DNA of 32,329 nt. Origin: Candidatus Fermentibacterota bacterium. Its GTDB lineage: Bacteria; Fermentibacterota; Fermentibacteria; Fermentibacterales; JCC-6. This document shows positions 9,149 through 17,100 of the stretch, piece after piece. The notes under the pieces were generated by a model, which saw only the letters and a program-made list of their open reading frames with translations, did no database searches and was not told the origin of the DNA. A program made the translations under genes and the position numbers. The stretch lies in NCBI GenBank assembly GCA_030592645.1, contig JAUVIR010000039.1:1-32329 (forward strand), in the 5' to 3' direction. Numbering within the stretch: position 1 is the stretch's first letter; every line of letters begins with the position of its first letter.

Positions 9149-9722
9149 CGTGAATCAACCATCCGTTTTCTTCCAGATAATATTTCAGGTTACATCTGGG
9201 ACACAGAATATTGCTTTCAAACACAGGTAGAATCTCACCGCATTCACACGCCCATCCAACTCGTTTTGCGGGGATACCAACCATAAGAGCGTAATCAGGT
9301 ACATCACAGGTTACCACGGCCCCGGAACCGATCAATGCATGTCTTCCAATTGTATTGCCACATACGATGGTAGCATTTGCACCGATTGAAGCGCCTTCCC
9401 GGACCAGTGTTTTCGCGTAGAACTGGGAGCCTCTCTGAGGATATTTACATCGGGGATCTATAACATTTGTGAAGACCATCGAAGGTCCGCAAAAAACGTA
9501 ATCCTCGAGAATAACTCCTTCGTAAACCGACACGTTGTTCTGTATCTTGCAGTGATTGCCGATTTTCACGTTGCTTTGAATGAAGACATTTTGACCAAGT
9601 GTACACTCTTCGCCCAATTCTGCACCAGACATGATATGGCTGAAATGCCAGATGCTGCTTCCTCTGCCGACAGCGGCACCTTTATCAATATACGCGGACT
9701 CGTGGACAAAAAAATCGGACAT
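9135..9722 (-). CDS. WbpD/WlbB-like sugar N-acetyltransferase with C-terminal zinc-ribbon-like tail
   Basis: This 195-residue hexapeptide-repeat protein has SIWHFSHIMSGAELGE, LGQNVFIQSNVKIGN, KIQNNVSVYEGV and VREGASIGANATIVCG, close to the WbpD/WlbB/FdtC group. In the known pathway WbpD acetylates the 3-amino group of UDP-2-acetamido-3-amino-glucuronate. The tail has CECG and CPRC (four cysteines spaced as a small zinc ribbon), often seen after GWACE in this group. It follows the WbpB/WlbA-like dehydrogenase gene by one base, matching the pathway partnership. The WbpA dehydrogenase that would make the uronate precursor is not in the window. Confidence 0.87.
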   Translation of the reverse strand: MSDFFVHESAYIDKGAAVGRGSSIWHFSHIMSGAELGEECTLGQNVFIQSNVKIGNHCKIQNNVSVYEGVILEDYVFCGPSMVFTNVIDPRCKYPQRGSQFYAKTLVREGASIGANATIVCGNTIGRHALIGSGAVVTCDVPDYALMVGIPAKRVGWACECGEILPVFESNILCPRCNLKYYLEENGWLIHDVQK

Positions 9723-9723
9723 A

Positions 9724-10674
9724 TCAATCCTTCTTTAAGGTAAATCGGTGTGAATTGCTGTTTATTCCAATAGGAGCTGATTCGCGAATGTTGTGTATAA
9801 GCTGTATAGATGGCCGGACATCTTCGATCCCGAAACCCGATCCTGCAAGAGTTCTCTCGTATAATTGATTGTGAAGCCCGGTAAATCCACTGCTGAATTC
9901 CAGTTCATCATCGTCGATGGAAATAACTCGATAGGTTGAAGGTTCGTTGTTCTTATTGAACAGAGGTGAATCTTCTCTGTCTATAGATAGATACCATCTG
10001 ACTCTAGCTCTCTTTAGCTCAAGAAATCCCGAACATCGGGTTGGTTCAGATATGTGGACTTCGCTTTTCTCCACCGCTCCGAATATCCAGATAAGCATAT
10101 CGTAGAAGTGTACTCCAATATTGGTTGCAAGCCCGCCTGAACGTTCTATATTGCCTTTCCAGGAATTCAGATACCACGGACCGCGAGGCGTTATGTATGT
10201 CAGTTCAATTTCGTATTTTCTACCTGGATTATCCTCTTCGATCCTCTTTTTCAGAGCGATGATAGAAGGGTGAAGGCGCAGCTGCAGAACCGACCATACG
10301 CGGCAGCCTGTTTCTACTTCGAGTTCAGCAAGAGCGTCCAGATTCCAGGGATTCAGAACTATCGGTTTTTCACATATAACATCGGCTCCCACACGGAAAG
10401 CCATTCTGATGTGCGCGTCATGAAGATAATTGGGCGAACAGATACTCATCCAGTGGATTCTATTATCTTCACCTGTCCTTCGAAGTTTCTCTATATGACG
10501 GTCGAACCTTTCAGGTTCGGGGAAAAATCGTGCATCGGGACAGTACTTGTCAAGAATGCCTACTGAATCATGTGGATCAAGTGCAGCGACAATTCTGTGC
10601 CCGTTGCCTGTAATAGCATCAAGATGTCTTGGAGCTATGTATCCTGCGACTCCTGTTATTGCGAAATTTGCCAC
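9724..10674 (-). CDS. Gfo/Idh/MocA oxidoreductase, WbpB/WlbA-like sugar-nucleotide 3-dehydrogenase
   Basis: This 316-residue protein starts with an NAD-binding fold (ITGVAGYIAPRHLDAI), followed by WMSICSPNYLHDAH and VICEKPIVLNPWNLD, the EKP motif of the family. The APRH start and the residues around LQLRLHPSI are typical of WbpB/WlbA, which oxidises C3 of UDP-GlcNAc uronic acid. Start GTG 10674 has GAGG 7 nt upstream; an ATG two bases earlier is out of frame. It is the first gene behind the promoter at 10775-10804. Together with the next gene it suggests a 2,3-diacetamido uronic acid in the glycan; this assignment rests on family resemblance. Confidence 0.88.
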   Translation of the reverse strand: MANFAITGVAGYIAPRHLDAITGNGHRIVAALDPHDSVGILDKYCPDARFFPEPERFDRHIEKLRRTGEDNRIHWMSICSPNYLHDAHIRMAFRVGADVICEKPIVLNPWNLDALAELEVETGCRVWSVLQLRLHPSIIALKKRIEEDNPGRKYEIELTYITPRGPWYLNSWKGNIERSGGLATNIGVHFYDMLIWIFGAVEKSEVHISEPTRCSGFLELKRARVRWYLSIDREDSPLFNKNNEPSTYRVISIDDDELEFSSGFTGLHNQLYERTLAGSGFGIEDVRPSIQLIHNIRESAPIGINSNSHRFTLKKD

Positions 10675-10774
10675 ATTAACGCCTCAATTGTCTGGTGATG
10701 TTCACTCGTTCTTTTGTAATTGCCGGAGAATCTGATTTCGCCGTATTCACCGGACCGCCCGAATTCAATAAATA

Positions 10775-10804
10775 ATAATACAATGAATTACAGGGTTGAG
10801 TCAA
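10775..10804 (-). promoter_or_regulatory. Sigma70-type promoter for the glycan cluster
   Basis: Reading on the minus strand, TTGACT (10799-10804) and TATTAT (10775-10780) are separated by 18 nt. Each hexamer matches the consensus at five of six positions. Transcription would start near 10768, giving a leader of about 95 nt before GTG 10674. No other good promoter is visible between 10674 and 1, and the genes are tightly spaced, so it may drive the whole leftward cluster. Confidence 0.65.
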
Positions 10805-10821
10805 ACACCCGCAACGAGTGT
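10805..10821 (-). terminator. Short hairpin after the GT-C-like gene, possible terminator
   Basis: On the minus strand ACACTCG-TTG-CGGGTGT forms a 7-bp stem (one G-U pair) with a 3-nt loop, followed by only three T. It lies 20 nt after the stop of the gene at 10842-12410 and touches the -35 box of the next promoter. It could separate the two units or act as a protein site for that promoter. Confidence 0.35.
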
Positions 10822-10841
10822 ACCGTGAAAACCGGAAAGTA

Positions 10842-12410
10842 TCAGAATTCAAGTTTGAAGCTTGCATCTATCAACTGCATTGATCTGCAGAATTCATACC
10901 TTTCACTGATGATATCAGGTGCAGATGGATCTTCAGATGCTGCATTGTAATATTCCGCAGCCAGCGCCCATTCCTGCCTGTGCTCTGCAAGAACTCCTCT
11001 GTAATAGTCTGTTTTTCCACCCCAGTGCTGCAGTATTGATGGAATCGTGAGCAGTGACCATAAGAGAAACAGAACTATCCCATTCCATGCGAACTTACTA
11101 TTCTTAAGTACGGTTCCGCAGAGGAAAAGCAAAGCGATAGTAAGAATCAAAGTTCCCGGAATACCAAACAGCCAGAGCGAATGGTGACCATCAAACATCA
11201 TTGTCAGGCCGATATTCAACTGGGGAAGGGGGATGGGGTTTTCAAATGGATGTACAGGCTGATGGATTTCACCGAAGGTGCCGATAAGTGCGATTAAAAT
11301 CGACGGCAGAACAAGAACAGCTGCAATGAATAAATGCTTTCTGCTGATGGCTATGAATTTTGCAAGCCCTATTGCAAAAAACGGTATTACCGGTATAAGA
11401 TGTCTCGGTCCGAAAGCCCAGCCGCCAGTTGGCATGTAATAGGCTGAAAAGAGGATTACATAGGTAACTGTCATCAGTGGGATTGGATTCTTTTTCAGTA
11501 CCGCGATAAACCGTTTCCCATGGAAGAACCCGGCGATACCCAGTAGCGTCCATGGCATGTAGAAGAAAAGTCCCCGCTCGGGTGAGAGCAGAAGAAGATA
11601 GATCGCTTTAAGTGAAGGGAGCGTGAAACCGAAAAGCCCTCTGCTCATTCCAGCAAAAGCTTCGACTGTTTCCAGTGAGTACCCCATGGTTAGAGGGTTG
11701 CCGAAGGCGATCCAGTTGTGAAGGAATTGCGGTATAAACATTAAAACAATTGCACCGATCATCTGAAGAACCTTTAAGGGGTTCCAGTACTGTCTCCCGC
11801 GATAGGCAGCAAGTATCAGGAATGGAACTATCACAGGGAATTCCGTTGCTGCTGCGAGTGCGCCGAAGATATCTGCCAGCAGGTATTTATCTCTGTTCTG
11901 GCAATAGTAGCTCATGAAAAGAAAGAATGCAGCCGGAACATGGCCATAAAGCAGGGTTGAGTAAGGCAGAAGAATGCTCCCTGCACCGAGGGCAAGCAGG
12001 GGAAGTAACAGAGGATTCTCTGACTTCCTGAGTTCCCCCAGCATGAAGAACAACAGAAGTATGAAAAGGATACCTGCTGAAAGTCGCTCAGCGATGTACC
12101 TGTACGCTGAGGATGGAACTTCGAATCCTGCTATTCCTGTAATGGATTGAGTTATTCCGTAGGGTACTGCAGCGATGATCGATGTTATTACCGCCTTGTC
12201 GCAGTAGTAGTGACCGTCTGCAAATGCTTTATCATTCGTGTATTCAGTATACGGATCTATGATCAGCGACCCATCATCGATCAACTGTCCTGCAAGAGCC
12301 CACCTGGTTACTACATTGTCGTAAGGATAAGGATGGAAGACAGAAAGGACTGCTAAAGATACCAGCAGAATTATCGTTATCGGGTAGAATCTGACAGTTG
12401 AATAAGGCAA
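10842..12410 (-). CDS. Polytopic membrane protein, GT-C-like glycosyltransferase
   Basis: This 522-residue protein has about ten to twelve membrane helices. The frame opens further upstream, but TTG 12410 has AGAGGA 6 nt before it and gives a clean signal-anchor start (PYSTVRFYPITIILLVSLAV). The first loop has YDNVVTRWALAGQLIDDGSL and then GHYYCDKAVITSIIAAVPYG, matching the pattern of GT39-like proteins (dG-x-Y-Y-x-D-K-x...P-x-Y) with a catalytic acidic residue in the first loop. FGNPLTMGY follows later. It stands alone as a leftward unit with its own promoter, upstream of the glycan cluster, so it may add sugars made by that cluster on the outside of the inner membrane. Donor and acceptor are unknown. 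Confidence 0.8.
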   Translation of the reverse strand: MPYSTVRFYPITIILLVSLAVLSVFHPYPYDNVVTRWALAGQLIDDGSLIIDPYTEYTNDKAFADGHYYCDKAVITSIIAAVPYGITQSITGIAGFEVPSSAYRYIAERLSAGILFILLLFFMLGELRKSENPLLLPLLALGAGSILLPYSTLLYGHVPAAFFLFMSYYCQNRDKYLLADIFGALAAATEFPVIVPFLILAAYRGRQYWNPLKVLQMIGAIVLMFIPQFLHNWIAFGNPLTMGYSLETVEAFAGMSRGLFGFTLPSLKAIYLLLLSPERGLFFYMPWTLLGIAGFFHGKRFIAVLKKNPIPLMTVTYVILFSAYYMPTGGWAFGPRHLIPVIPFFAIGLAKFIAISRKHLFIAAVLVLPSILIALIGTFGEIHQPVHPFENPIPLPQLNIGLTMMFDGHHSLWLFGIPGTLILTIALLFLCGTVLKNSKFAWNGIVLFLLWSLLTIPSILQHWGGKTDYYRGVLAEHRQEWALAAEYYNAASEDPSAPDIISERYEFCRSMQLIDASFKLEF

Positions 12411-12477
12411 TGAATTCCTCTTACAAGGTATTAGAACACTATGATTTCCTGTTACTTGATAAACACAATACAACCAT

Positions 12478-12505
12478 ATAATATTCGTATGATGCAAGAA
12501 AGCAA
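12478..12505 (-). promoter_or_regulatory. Probable promoter for the leftward GT-C-like gene
   Basis: On the minus strand TTGCTT (12500-12505) and TATTAT (12478-12483) are 16 nt apart. The -10 box is good and the -35 box is weak. It lies about 70 nt before TTG 12410 and next to the palindrome at 12508-12524. Confidence 0.4.
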
Positions 12506-12507
12506 AT

Positions 12508-12524
12508 TGCCGTTTGAAACGGCA
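12508..12524. promoter_or_regulatory. Perfect 17-bp palindrome between divergent promoters
   Basis: TGCCGTTT-G-AAACGGCA is a perfect inverted repeat with 8-nt arms and a 1-nt centre. The loop is too short for an RNA hairpin, so a dimeric DNA-binding protein site is the more natural reading. It lies beside the leftward -35 box and 14 nt upstream of the rightward -35 box, so one regulator could control both genes. Confidence 0.5.
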
Positions 12525-12538
12525 GCATATAACCAGTA

Positions 12539-12568
12539 TTGACATCCTACTGCGATTGCGGATACAAT
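12539..12568 (+). promoter_or_regulatory. Strong sigma70-type promoter for the rightward membrane gene
   Basis: TTGACA (12539-12544, perfect) and TACAAT (12563-12568, five of six) are 18 nt apart. Transcription would begin near 12575, about 28 nt before TTG 12603. It may also feed obg and dprA downstream, as no separate promoter is obvious there. Confidence 0.65.
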
Positions 12569-12602
12569 CTCCTATCGCCCAATTGCCTGCCGAAAGGATA
12601 TT

Positions 12603-14393
12603 TTGAACAGGATTTCTGAGGTTCTCTGGATATTCGTCCGCTTAACAGTGTTCTGGTTAGCAGTATACGGTTATGGCGATATCGTTCGCCGATACATTAA
12701 AAAACTCCGCTGCGACTTGCCTGTTGAGTTTGCAGGAATAGTCAGCCTGCTCGTGTTATCGATTCCCTTAAGTCTTGCGGGGATATTCAGCAGGCCGGTA
12801 CTTTCAGCCATTATTCTGATCGGTGCAGTAATCAGAATAGCAGCTTTGGTCAGGAATAAGCAGAAGTGTGCTCATTTTAAGTTTCCGGGAATAAAATGGT
12901 TGATACTCCTCTTTCTTGCGGCCTTTATCCTGATGTCGAATACGATGCAGGCGTCTGAACCACAGACAAATCCCGACGCATTGGTAACGTATGCAGTGCA
13001 ACCCGATCAATGGCTCTCCTCCGGCAGGATTTATTATCTTGAGGACAACATCTTATCCGGGCTGCCATTAATCGGTGAGATCCTTGCATCATGGCCTGCT
13101 TCGCTTTCGCAATCAAAAACTGATCAACTATCCCTTCTGCAGGTATTCCAGATGAGCATGCTTCTGTTATCAGCTTTTGCAGCATGGAAGATCCTTGGCA
13201 GGGGAAAAAACGGTTTACTTGTAACAGTCATTGCATGCATGGCTACATCCATGCTTGCAGGCTGGGCTTCACTTCCGAAGATAGAGATGACAGTTCTGTA
13301 CTTCTCGACGCTTGCTCTATGCCTGCTATTTAGAGGGTACATCAGAAAAGACGAGAAATTTGATCCGGTCCCGTTTCTTGCCATGGGATTGGCTCTGGGC
13401 ACCAAGCTCACAGCATACGTACTGCTCCCATCCTTTCTCCTGCTTGTTTTTTCAATCCATATATACAGAAAACACAAGACAATACTTGCCTGGGGCGCGA
13501 TTCTGGCGGTTATTCCACTTTCGTTTGCCCTGAGAACGATTTCCCACACTGGAACCCCATTCTATCCATACTCTGTTCCAATCTTCGAAGCCGATGATGA
13601 TCATCTGCTTCTGGAAGTTCCCAGGATAACTGAACTTGCCAGGATGAACGCAGCGCCCAATGATCAACTGGTTAACACAGAGCCGGAATCGTTATTCATG
13701 AACATTTCTGAATTGGTTTCTTCATGGGGTTTACCTGCAATTCTCTTTTTAATGGGCATGGTTTCACTGGCCATGAGGAGGAAACTCTCCCTTGCCCTTT
13801 TTCCTCTGATCGCAGTCCTCATCTATTGCCTGATCGCCTCAGTTGCGTTCAATCCTCTTAGATGGGGCGCGAAATATGCATTTCTCATGTCACCTTTTAT
13901 TGCAGCGCTGGGAACCAGGTGGACGGAAGAACTGACGTTCCCGCGGATATCCTTTTACGTATTTCTGCTTATTGTAGCATTTACATCTTCGCTGCAACCC
14001 CGGTTCGGGTATCTATTCGCCTACCCCGGGATGTCCTCATCTCTGGATTTCAGACCTCCGAATATTGTGATGGTGAAAGCTCTGCATGAATGGTGCAATG
14101 ACAATCTACCAGAAGGAACCAGGCTTCTGTCCCTGTGGAAGAGGGAGCGCTATTTTTCAGATCATGCGGTTATTGTGCTGGAAAATCATCCCCTCGGCAG
14201 ACGTTTGTTTCTGGTTGACGAACTCGAAGAAGAAATGGAACTGCTTCGGAGAATGAGTATTGACTATATATATTTTCAGTCTTCGGATCCTATGCCGGGA
14301 GATCTTGAGTACTACATTCAATTCCTGCAATCTGACAGATATGAGTATGTTACTGAGGTATCGGGGTTTACTTTGTGCAGAATAATTTACTGA
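12603..14393 (+). CDS. Polytopic membrane protein, GT-C-like, paralogue of the left-edge gene
   Basis: This 596-residue protein has about ten membrane helices and a soluble C-terminal part of about 130 residues. Start TTG 12603 has AGGA 4 nt upstream. After the third helix comes NPDALVTYAVQPDQWLSSGRIYYLEDN, a polar loop like the GT-C first loop, and GTPFYPYSVP recalls the GNPxYP motif of lipid-sugar-using glycosyltransferases. The partial protein at 1-576 matches it through this loop. The C-terminal segment with LHEWCNDNLPEGTRLLSLWKRE looks like the periplasmic tail domain seen in such enzymes. It ends 15 nt before obg. No substrate can be named. Confidence 0.8.
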   Translation: MNRISEVLWIFVRLTVFWLAVYGYGDIVRRYIKKLRCDLPVEFAGIVSLLVLSIPLSLAGIFSRPVLSAIILIGAVIRIAALVRNKQKCAHFKFPGIKWLILLFLAAFILMSNTMQASEPQTNPDALVTYAVQPDQWLSSGRIYYLEDNILSGLPLIGEILASWPASLSQSKTDQLSLLQVFQMSMLLLSAFAAWKILGRGKNGLLVTVIACMATSMLAGWASLPKIEMTVLYFSTLALCLLFRGYIRKDEKFDPVPFLAMGLALGTKLTAYVLLPSFLLLVFSIHIYRKHKTILAWGAILAVIPLSFALRTISHTGTPFYPYSVPIFEADDDHLLLEVPRITELARMNAAPNDQLVNTEPESLFMNISELVSSWGLPAILFLMGMVSLAMRRKLSLALFPLIAVLIYCLIASVAFNPLRWGAKYAFLMSPFIAALGTRWTEELTFPRISFYVFLLIVAFTSSLQPRFGYLFAYPGMSSSLDFRPPNIVMVKALHEWCNDNLPEGTRLLSLWKRERYFSDHAVIVLENHPLGRRLFLVDELEEEMELLRRMSIDYIYFQSSDPMPGDLEYYIQFLQSDRYEYVTEVSGFTLCRIIY

Positions 14394-14408
14394 TAAGGGG
14401 ATATACTA

Positions 14409-15413
14409 TTGCGCACCAGGTTTATTGATCTAGTTTCCATAGAGATATACGGTGGAAAGGGAGGAGATGGGATAATCTCTTTCCGAAGGGAAGCGTACGT
14501 TTCAAAGGGCGGCCCCAACGGTGGTGACGGGGGCTCAGGCGGCGATGTTCTTCTTCTGGTTGATCGAAGGCTGACAACACTTGCGGACTTTCGGAATGGA
14601 GCCATCTTCCGGGCTGAAAATGGAAGATCCGGCGGTTCGGCAAACAAGACAGGCAGAGGGGGAAAGGACGAAATACTTAAAGTTCCCCCGGGCACTGTAG
14701 TTTATGATTCAGATACAGGAGAGCAGCTTGGTGATCTTACAGACCCCGGGCAGGAACTGCTGGTTGCTCCGGGAGGCAGGCCGGGGAAAGGAAATACCTC
14801 ATTTGCTACTCCTAAGGTAAGAGCTCCGCGGAAGTTCACGAAAGGCGACCCAGGCTGCTACAGGAAGATCAGACTGGAACTAAGCCTGATAGCTGACGCA
14901 GGTCTTATAGGCGTTCCAAATGCAGGGAAATCAACTATTCTCTCCACGGTAAGCGCAGCGCGGCCGAAGATAGCTGGATATCCATTTACAACGCTGAACC
15001 CGGCTCTTGGAATGGTGAGGATGGCAAGGGGATTCAGTTTTGTACTGGCCGATCTTCCCGGTCTGATCGAAGGCGCCAGTGAAGGAGTAGGGCTCGGCTT
15101 GCGGTTCCTCCGGCACGTTGAACGGAACAGGGTTCTGATATTCATAGTTGGAGCCGGACTGGAGCTTGACCCTGCCGAGCAGTATAGAACCGTTCGTGAC
15201 GAAGTTATGACATACAAGCCTGACCTGGAAGAGCTGGATGAAATAGTCGTGCTTTCAAAAGCTGATCTGATTGATGAGGAAGAAAAAAATGCCATTCTTG
15301 AAACGCTTCCAGAAGGTACAATTGTTATAAGCGCCGTTACCGGGTTTGGAATGGAAGAGTTCCTGCGCAGGATAGCCGCCTCCATACGCCGGCTCCGGAA
15401 TGCTGATAAATGA
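14409..15413 (+). CDS. obg: Obg/CgtA GTPase
   Basis: This 334-residue protein has the glycine-rich Obg domain (residues 1-158, with GGKGGDG, GGPNGGDGG and GGSANKTGRGG) followed by the G domain: GVPNAGKST at about 168, the switch segment GYPFTTLNP, DLPG, and SKADL for guanine specificity. The C-terminal OCT domain found in some Obg proteins is absent, as is common. Obg helps mature the 50S ribosomal subunit and links growth to nutrient state. Start TTG 14409 has AAGGGG 8 nt upstream. Its stop overlaps the dprA start (ATGA), so the two are translated together. Confidence 0.96.
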   Translation: MRTRFIDLVSIEIYGGKGGDGIISFRREAYVSKGGPNGGDGGSGGDVLLLVDRRLTTLADFRNGAIFRAENGRSGGSANKTGRGGKDEILKVPPGTVVYDSDTGEQLGDLTDPGQELLVAPGGRPGKGNTSFATPKVRAPRKFTKGDPGCYRKIRLELSLIADAGLIGVPNAGKSTILSTVSAARPKIAGYPFTTLNPALGMVRMARGFSFVLADLPGLIEGASEGVGLGLRFLRHVERNRVLIFIVGAGLELDPAEQYRTVRDEVMTYKPDLEELDEIVVLSKADLIDEEEKNAILETLPEGTIVISAVTGFGMEEFLRRIAASIRRLRNADK

Positions 15414-16441
15414 ACAGCGCCATCCTGTTATCATCGTGGGAAAAAGTGAGCAGGGAGGACCTCAGAAGGCTTCTTCGCAACCACACACCTGACGAATCTG
15501 TCGAGATACTGAAAAGGGAGATCCGCTCTGGAATGCCAGGCGCGGAAGAGACTGAACTTAGGGTTAAGTCCGCTTCTGCAAAGTGTATAAAGACAGTTAT
15601 CTACGGCAATGATGATTATCCCGATGTTCTTATCAACATACCCGATCCGCCCGTTGTGCTGTTCTACAAGGGGGATCTTGAAAAATTCCTTACCATGCCC
15701 GCGATAGCTGTAATAGGATCTAGACGTTGTACGACTTACGGGAAGAAGGTTGCCAGAACACTAGCTCGAGATTTCGTCAGAAGCGGTGTTGCCGTGGTCA
15801 GCGGTCTGGCCAGAGGTATCGATGGTGAAGCACACAGAGGCGTTATTGAAGCAGATGGTGTAACCATGGCGGTGCTCGGGAATGGTCTTGATGTATGCTA
15901 TCCGCCGGAGCATGACCGGCTATCGGAGAATATCCTCAGAAAAGGAGTTCTAGTTAGCGAATACCCCCCCGGCACGGAACCTGCCAGGTATAGATTTCCC
16001 GAAAGGAACAGGCTCATAAGCGGTTTTTCCAGGGGAGTAGTAGTAGTTGAGGCGGGCAGGAAAAGCGGTACAATGATAACCGTGAGTACAGCGCTGGACC
16101 AGGGAAAGGATGTATTTGCTGTTCCCGGAGAAGTGACGAGAGCCCTTTCAATGGGAACGAATATGCTGCTTCGAGACGGGGCGGGAGTGGTGATTACCGC
16201 GGCAGATGTCCTTGAGCCTCTGGGGCTGGCAAGAGATCAGGGAAGTTCGGCAGAAACATTTGAACCGGATAATGATACTGCAAGGGCTATTCTGGAACAT
16301 CTGTCAATCGAGATGCTTCATTTCAACCAGCTGCTGCGGCAGGTGGGGGTTGGTACAGCTGTGCTTCAGTCAGAACTGCTGAGCCTTGAAATGGCGGGTG
16401 TTGTTGCTCAGCATCCCGGGAAATTCTACTCGCTGAGTTAA
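15410..16441 (+). CDS. dprA: DNA processing protein DprA
   Basis: The central Rossmann domain shows IGSRRCTTYG, SGLARGIDGEAHRG, AVLGNGLDVCYPPEH, SEYPPGTEP, FPERNRLISG and EAGRKSGTMITVSTALDQG, all standard for DprA. At 343 residues it has an N-terminal helical region and a C-terminal winged helix (about residues 287-343). DprA protects incoming single-stranded DNA and loads RecA in natural transformation. Its presence with a PilT-like ATPase in the same window fits competence but does not prove it. It overlaps obg by 4 nt and ends just before a REP-like hairpin. Confidence 0.96.
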   Translation: MNSAILLSSWEKVSREDLRRLLRNHTPDESVEILKREIRSGMPGAEETELRVKSASAKCIKTVIYGNDDYPDVLINIPDPPVVLFYKGDLEKFLTMPAIAVIGSRRCTTYGKKVARTLARDFVRSGVAVVSGLARGIDGEAHRGVIEADGVTMAVLGNGLDVCYPPEHDRLSENILRKGVLVSEYPPGTEPARYRFPERNRLISGFSRGVVVVEAGRKSGTMITVSTALDQGKDVFAVPGEVTRALSMGTNMLLRDGAGVVITAADVLEPLGLARDQGSSAETFEPDNDTARAILEHLSIEMLHFNQLLRQVGVGTAVLQSELLSLEMAGVVAQHPGKFYSLS

Positions 16442-16446
16442 CAAAT

Positions 16447-16520
16447 GGGGTTGGTCGCGTCGAATTTAGCGTTTTCATTTGTTACAACGTAGTTAATGCT
16501 GGAATTCGAGGCCCGACCCC
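16447..16520. repeat. REP-like inverted repeat, type 1
   Basis: The element starts GGGGTTGGTCGCGTCGAATT and ends AATTCGAGGCCCGACCCC, which are imperfect inverted copies of each other. Inside, TAGC/GCTG extend the fold around an A/T-rich centre. GGGGTC...GACCCC ends with an AATT next to the arm are typical of REP elements moved by Y1 (RAYT) transposases; none is visible here. It lies between the convergent ends of dprA and aroK and could terminate both transcripts. Confidence 0.65.
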
Positions 16521-16525
16521 CTGTG

Positions 16526-17029
16526 CTATGACCCCAGGATGCTGATTATTCTAAGAACAGTTTCGGCAGGGGTTATATCTGATGTATCTATGCGGTTGGG
16601 CAGTGAATTGTAGTGTTCACGCCTGTTTTCCAGGAGTTCAATGAATGCAGTATCATCCTCTGCAAGGGGTCTGTTTCTCTTCTGAGCTATTCTCCTTTTC
16701 AGGAGTTCATCGTCCGAGGCGGCAAGAGTGATCAGTATTCCCTTTTTCCTCACAGCAATGAGGTTACTGTTTTCCAGCAGGCAGCCTCCTCCAAGGGCAA
16801 CAACTACACTCTCCGGGGTTGAAAGAAGGGAAGTCAGTGCTTCTGACTCCAATCTTCTGAATCCTTCCTCTTTGAAGTGACTGAAGATATCTGGAATACT
16901 CATTGAGGCTGATGCCGCAATAATAGTATCAAGATCACGGAAAGGGAGGTTGAGTTTGAGTGCAAGGAGTTTTCCGGTGGTTGATTTCCCGGAGCAGGGA
17001 GGACCCGTTACAAAGATCGATCCGTTCAT
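16526..17029 (-). CDS. aroK: Shikimate kinase
   Basis: This protein of about 167 residues starts NGSIFVTGPPCSGKSTTGKLL with the Walker A P-loop, then RDLDTII (Asp for shikimate), FRRLESEAL, VVALGGGCLL and KRNRPLAEDD for the lid arginine, and RREHYN near the end. It phosphorylates shikimate at O3 with ATP in the chorismate pathway. I start it at ATG 17029; a longer reading to 17125 runs into the REP-like element, and ATG 17044 is also possible. No clear ribosome-binding site precedes either ATG. It is alone on the minus strand, with REP-like elements on both sides, and no other aro gene is in the window. Confidence 0.92.
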   Translation of the reverse strand: MNGSIFVTGPPCSGKSTTGKLLALKLNLPFRDLDTIIAASASMSIPDIFSHFKEEGFRRLESEALTSLLSTPESVVVALGGGCLLENSNLIAVRKKGILITLAASDDELLKRRIAQKRNRPLAEDDTAFIELLENRREHYNSLPNRIDTSDITPAETVLRIISILGS

Positions 17030-17100
17030 ATACAAGCTGTTCATTGAATGATGATAATCAAATAAACCGGCGCCGCAAGTTTCGAAGCTGAAGTCTAGTT

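Noticed and set aside
8327-9286. Long plus-strand open frame opposite the GT2 and acetyltransferase genes
   Set aside because: It is antisense to two well-supported genes, its translation is rich in His, Tyr and Cys with no domain, and no ribosome-binding site precedes it.
12411-12545. Upstream extension of the GT-C-like gene through the divergent gap
   Set aside because: The stretch contains a promoter and the palindrome, and TTG 12410 has a well-placed AGAGGA.
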